Shown here piece after piece: positions 5,940 through 6,784 of a stretch of DNA of 6,784 nucleotides. Each line of letters opens with the position of its first letter. Position 1 is the stretch's first letter. The notes beneath the pieces were generated by a model. It was not told where the DNA came from and searched no databases. It saw nothing but the letters and a program-made list of their open reading frames with translations. The position numbers and the translations under genes are program-made. The stretch is from an uncultured Pseudomonadota bacterium (GTDB taxonomy: Bacteria; SAR324; NAC60-12): NCBI GenBank assembly GCA_913056375.1, contig CAJXNF010000158.1, positions 1-6,784 on the forward strand. Reading direction: 5' to 3'.

Positions 5940-6784
5940 TCAGTCCAGGGTTTGTAATTCATAGAGCCGCGCATAGTTGCCCTGCTGCTTCATCAATTCT
6001 TCGTGATTCCCTTTCTCGATGATTCTTCCCTCTTCCATGTAGACAATCTGGTCTGCATGCATCAGCGAGGCGACTCGGTGGGAGATGATGATGGTCAACC
6101 GCTCATCGGCGCCCTGCTTGAGAGCTTCACGGATCTTCTTCTCTGTCCCAGCATCGACCGCAGAGGTAGAGTCGTCGAGTACAAGGATCCGAGTTCCAAG
6201 CAGTAGAGATCGGGAGATGTTCAGCCGCTGGCGCTGCCCTCCAGAGAGTGCCAGACCACGTTCACCGATCAGCGTGTCATATTCCTGGGGTAACTTAGCG
6301 ATGTGTTCATGAAGTTGGGCACGCTCTGCCGCTGAGACCACATCTGCTTTAGCCGCCCAGGGGTCTCCGTAGAGCACATTGTTGCTGACAGATGAGGTGA
6401 ACAGGAAGGTGTCCTGCTGAACGAGGCTGATGGATTTTCGGAGAGATTTCAGGGGAGACTCTCGCAAGGGATGACCGTTGTAGAAAATCTCTCCCTGGGT
6501 TGGTTCATGAAAGCGGGGGATCAACTGCACCAGGGTACTCTTGCCACAGCCTTGTGGCCCCACAATTCCAAGAGTCTGGCCGGGTTGGAGTTCTAGGGAA
6601 ATATCATGAATGACTTCTGGTTGATTGGCCCCCGGGTAGTGGAAAGAGACATTGCGGAACTCCAAGGCCCCAAGTTCCTGCATCTCCAGCGCAGTGTTTG
6701 GTTCCTGAACATACTCTGCAGAATCCAAAACCCGAAACAGCCGTTCCCCACAGGAACTCGCCCGAGAAAAGGAATTGATCAACA
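5940..6784 (-). CDS. ABC exporter half-transporter, degenerate Walker B subunit (5' part missing)
   Basis: The C-terminal 280 or so residues of a second type-I ABC exporter subunit; the membrane domain lies beyond the right edge. A TTG at 6782 is an internal Leu codon, since the frame stays open to the edge and INSFSRASSCGERLFRVLD is the usual linker between the last membrane helix and the ATPase. Counting from that codon: Walker A GPQGCGKST (75-83), Q-loop Q123, canonical LSGGQ (179-183), Walker B ILVLDD with D204 where the catalytic Glu normally sits, and H235. Asp at this position is known from the degenerate site of heterodimeric exporters such as BmrC and TM287. The stop TGA directly abuts the GTG of the next subunit, so the two are co-transcribed and probably made in equal amounts. 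It is not a pseudogene on this evidence; all other ATPase motifs are intact. Confidence 0.9.
   Translation of the reverse strand, partial: LINSFSRASSCGERLFRVLDSAEYVQEPNTALEMQELGALEFRNVSFHYPGANQPEVIHDISLELQPGQTLGIVGPQGCGKSTLVQLIPRFHEPTQGEIFYNGHPLRESPLKSLRKSISLVQQDTFLFTSSVSNNVLYGDPWAAKADVVSAAERAQLHEHIAKLPQEYDTLIGERGLALSGGQRQRLNISRSLLLGTRILVLDDSTSAVDAGTEKKIREALKQGADERLTIIISHRVASLMHADQIVYMEEGRIIEKGNHEELMKQQGNYARLYELQTLD

Noticed and set aside
5940..6784. Partial ABC gene as a pseudogene because of the LDD Walker B
   Set aside because: All other motifs are intact, and Asp at this position is established for degenerate sites of heterodimeric exporters; the truncation is only the window edge.

Overview
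The window holds five protein-coding genes, all on the minus strand. Read in transcription order (right to left) they are: the 3' part of an ABC exporter half-transporter (5940-6784, cut by the window edge); a second, complete half-transporter (4044-5939); a D-malate/tartrate-type beta-decarboxylating dehydrogenase (2942-4009); a GH39-family glycoside hydrolase (1332-2945); and, after a 314-base gap, the 5' two-thirds of a malonyl-CoA synthetase (1-1017, running off the left edge). No rRNA, tRNA, CRISPR array, transposase or phage gene was seen.

The organism looks like a free-living Gram-negative bacterium, perhaps a proteobacterium or relative. The evidence is moderate GC content judged by eye, compact gene packing, TTG and GTG starts, and an intergenic palindromic repeat of a GAGGG/CCCTC type that I recall from many proteobacterial genomes. 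I cannot assign a genus.

Right block (4044-6784): the two ABC proteins abut with no intergenic base and almost certainly form one heterodimeric exporter. Their ATPase motifs are complementary. The upstream subunit has Asp in place of the catalytic Glu after Walker B. The downstream subunit has an LSLGQ signature in place of LSGGQ. In the dimer both deviations fall in the same, degenerate, ATP site, and the other site is fully consensus.

Middle block (1332-4009): the dehydrogenase begins 34 bases after the exporter and its stop codon overlaps a TTG start of the GH39 gene, so these two are probably translationally coupled. Both products appear cytoplasmic. The pairing hints at catabolism of a small plant- or algal-derived glycoside or an organic-acid conjugate, but the substrate is not visible from sequence.

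Left block (1-1331): a 314-base gap contains a nested inverted-repeat element (about 1120-1229) and a separate imperfect stem-loop (1242-1264). It is followed by the malonyl-CoA synthetase gene, which may have its own promoter. The shared theme with the dehydrogenase is small dicarboxylic acids (malonate, malate, tartrate).

Most of the window is ordinary housekeeping or accessory metabolism in known families. I did not find clear evidence of a previously undescribed system. The best leads are the dehydrogenase-GH39 pairing, the asymmetric exporter and the intergenic repeat.
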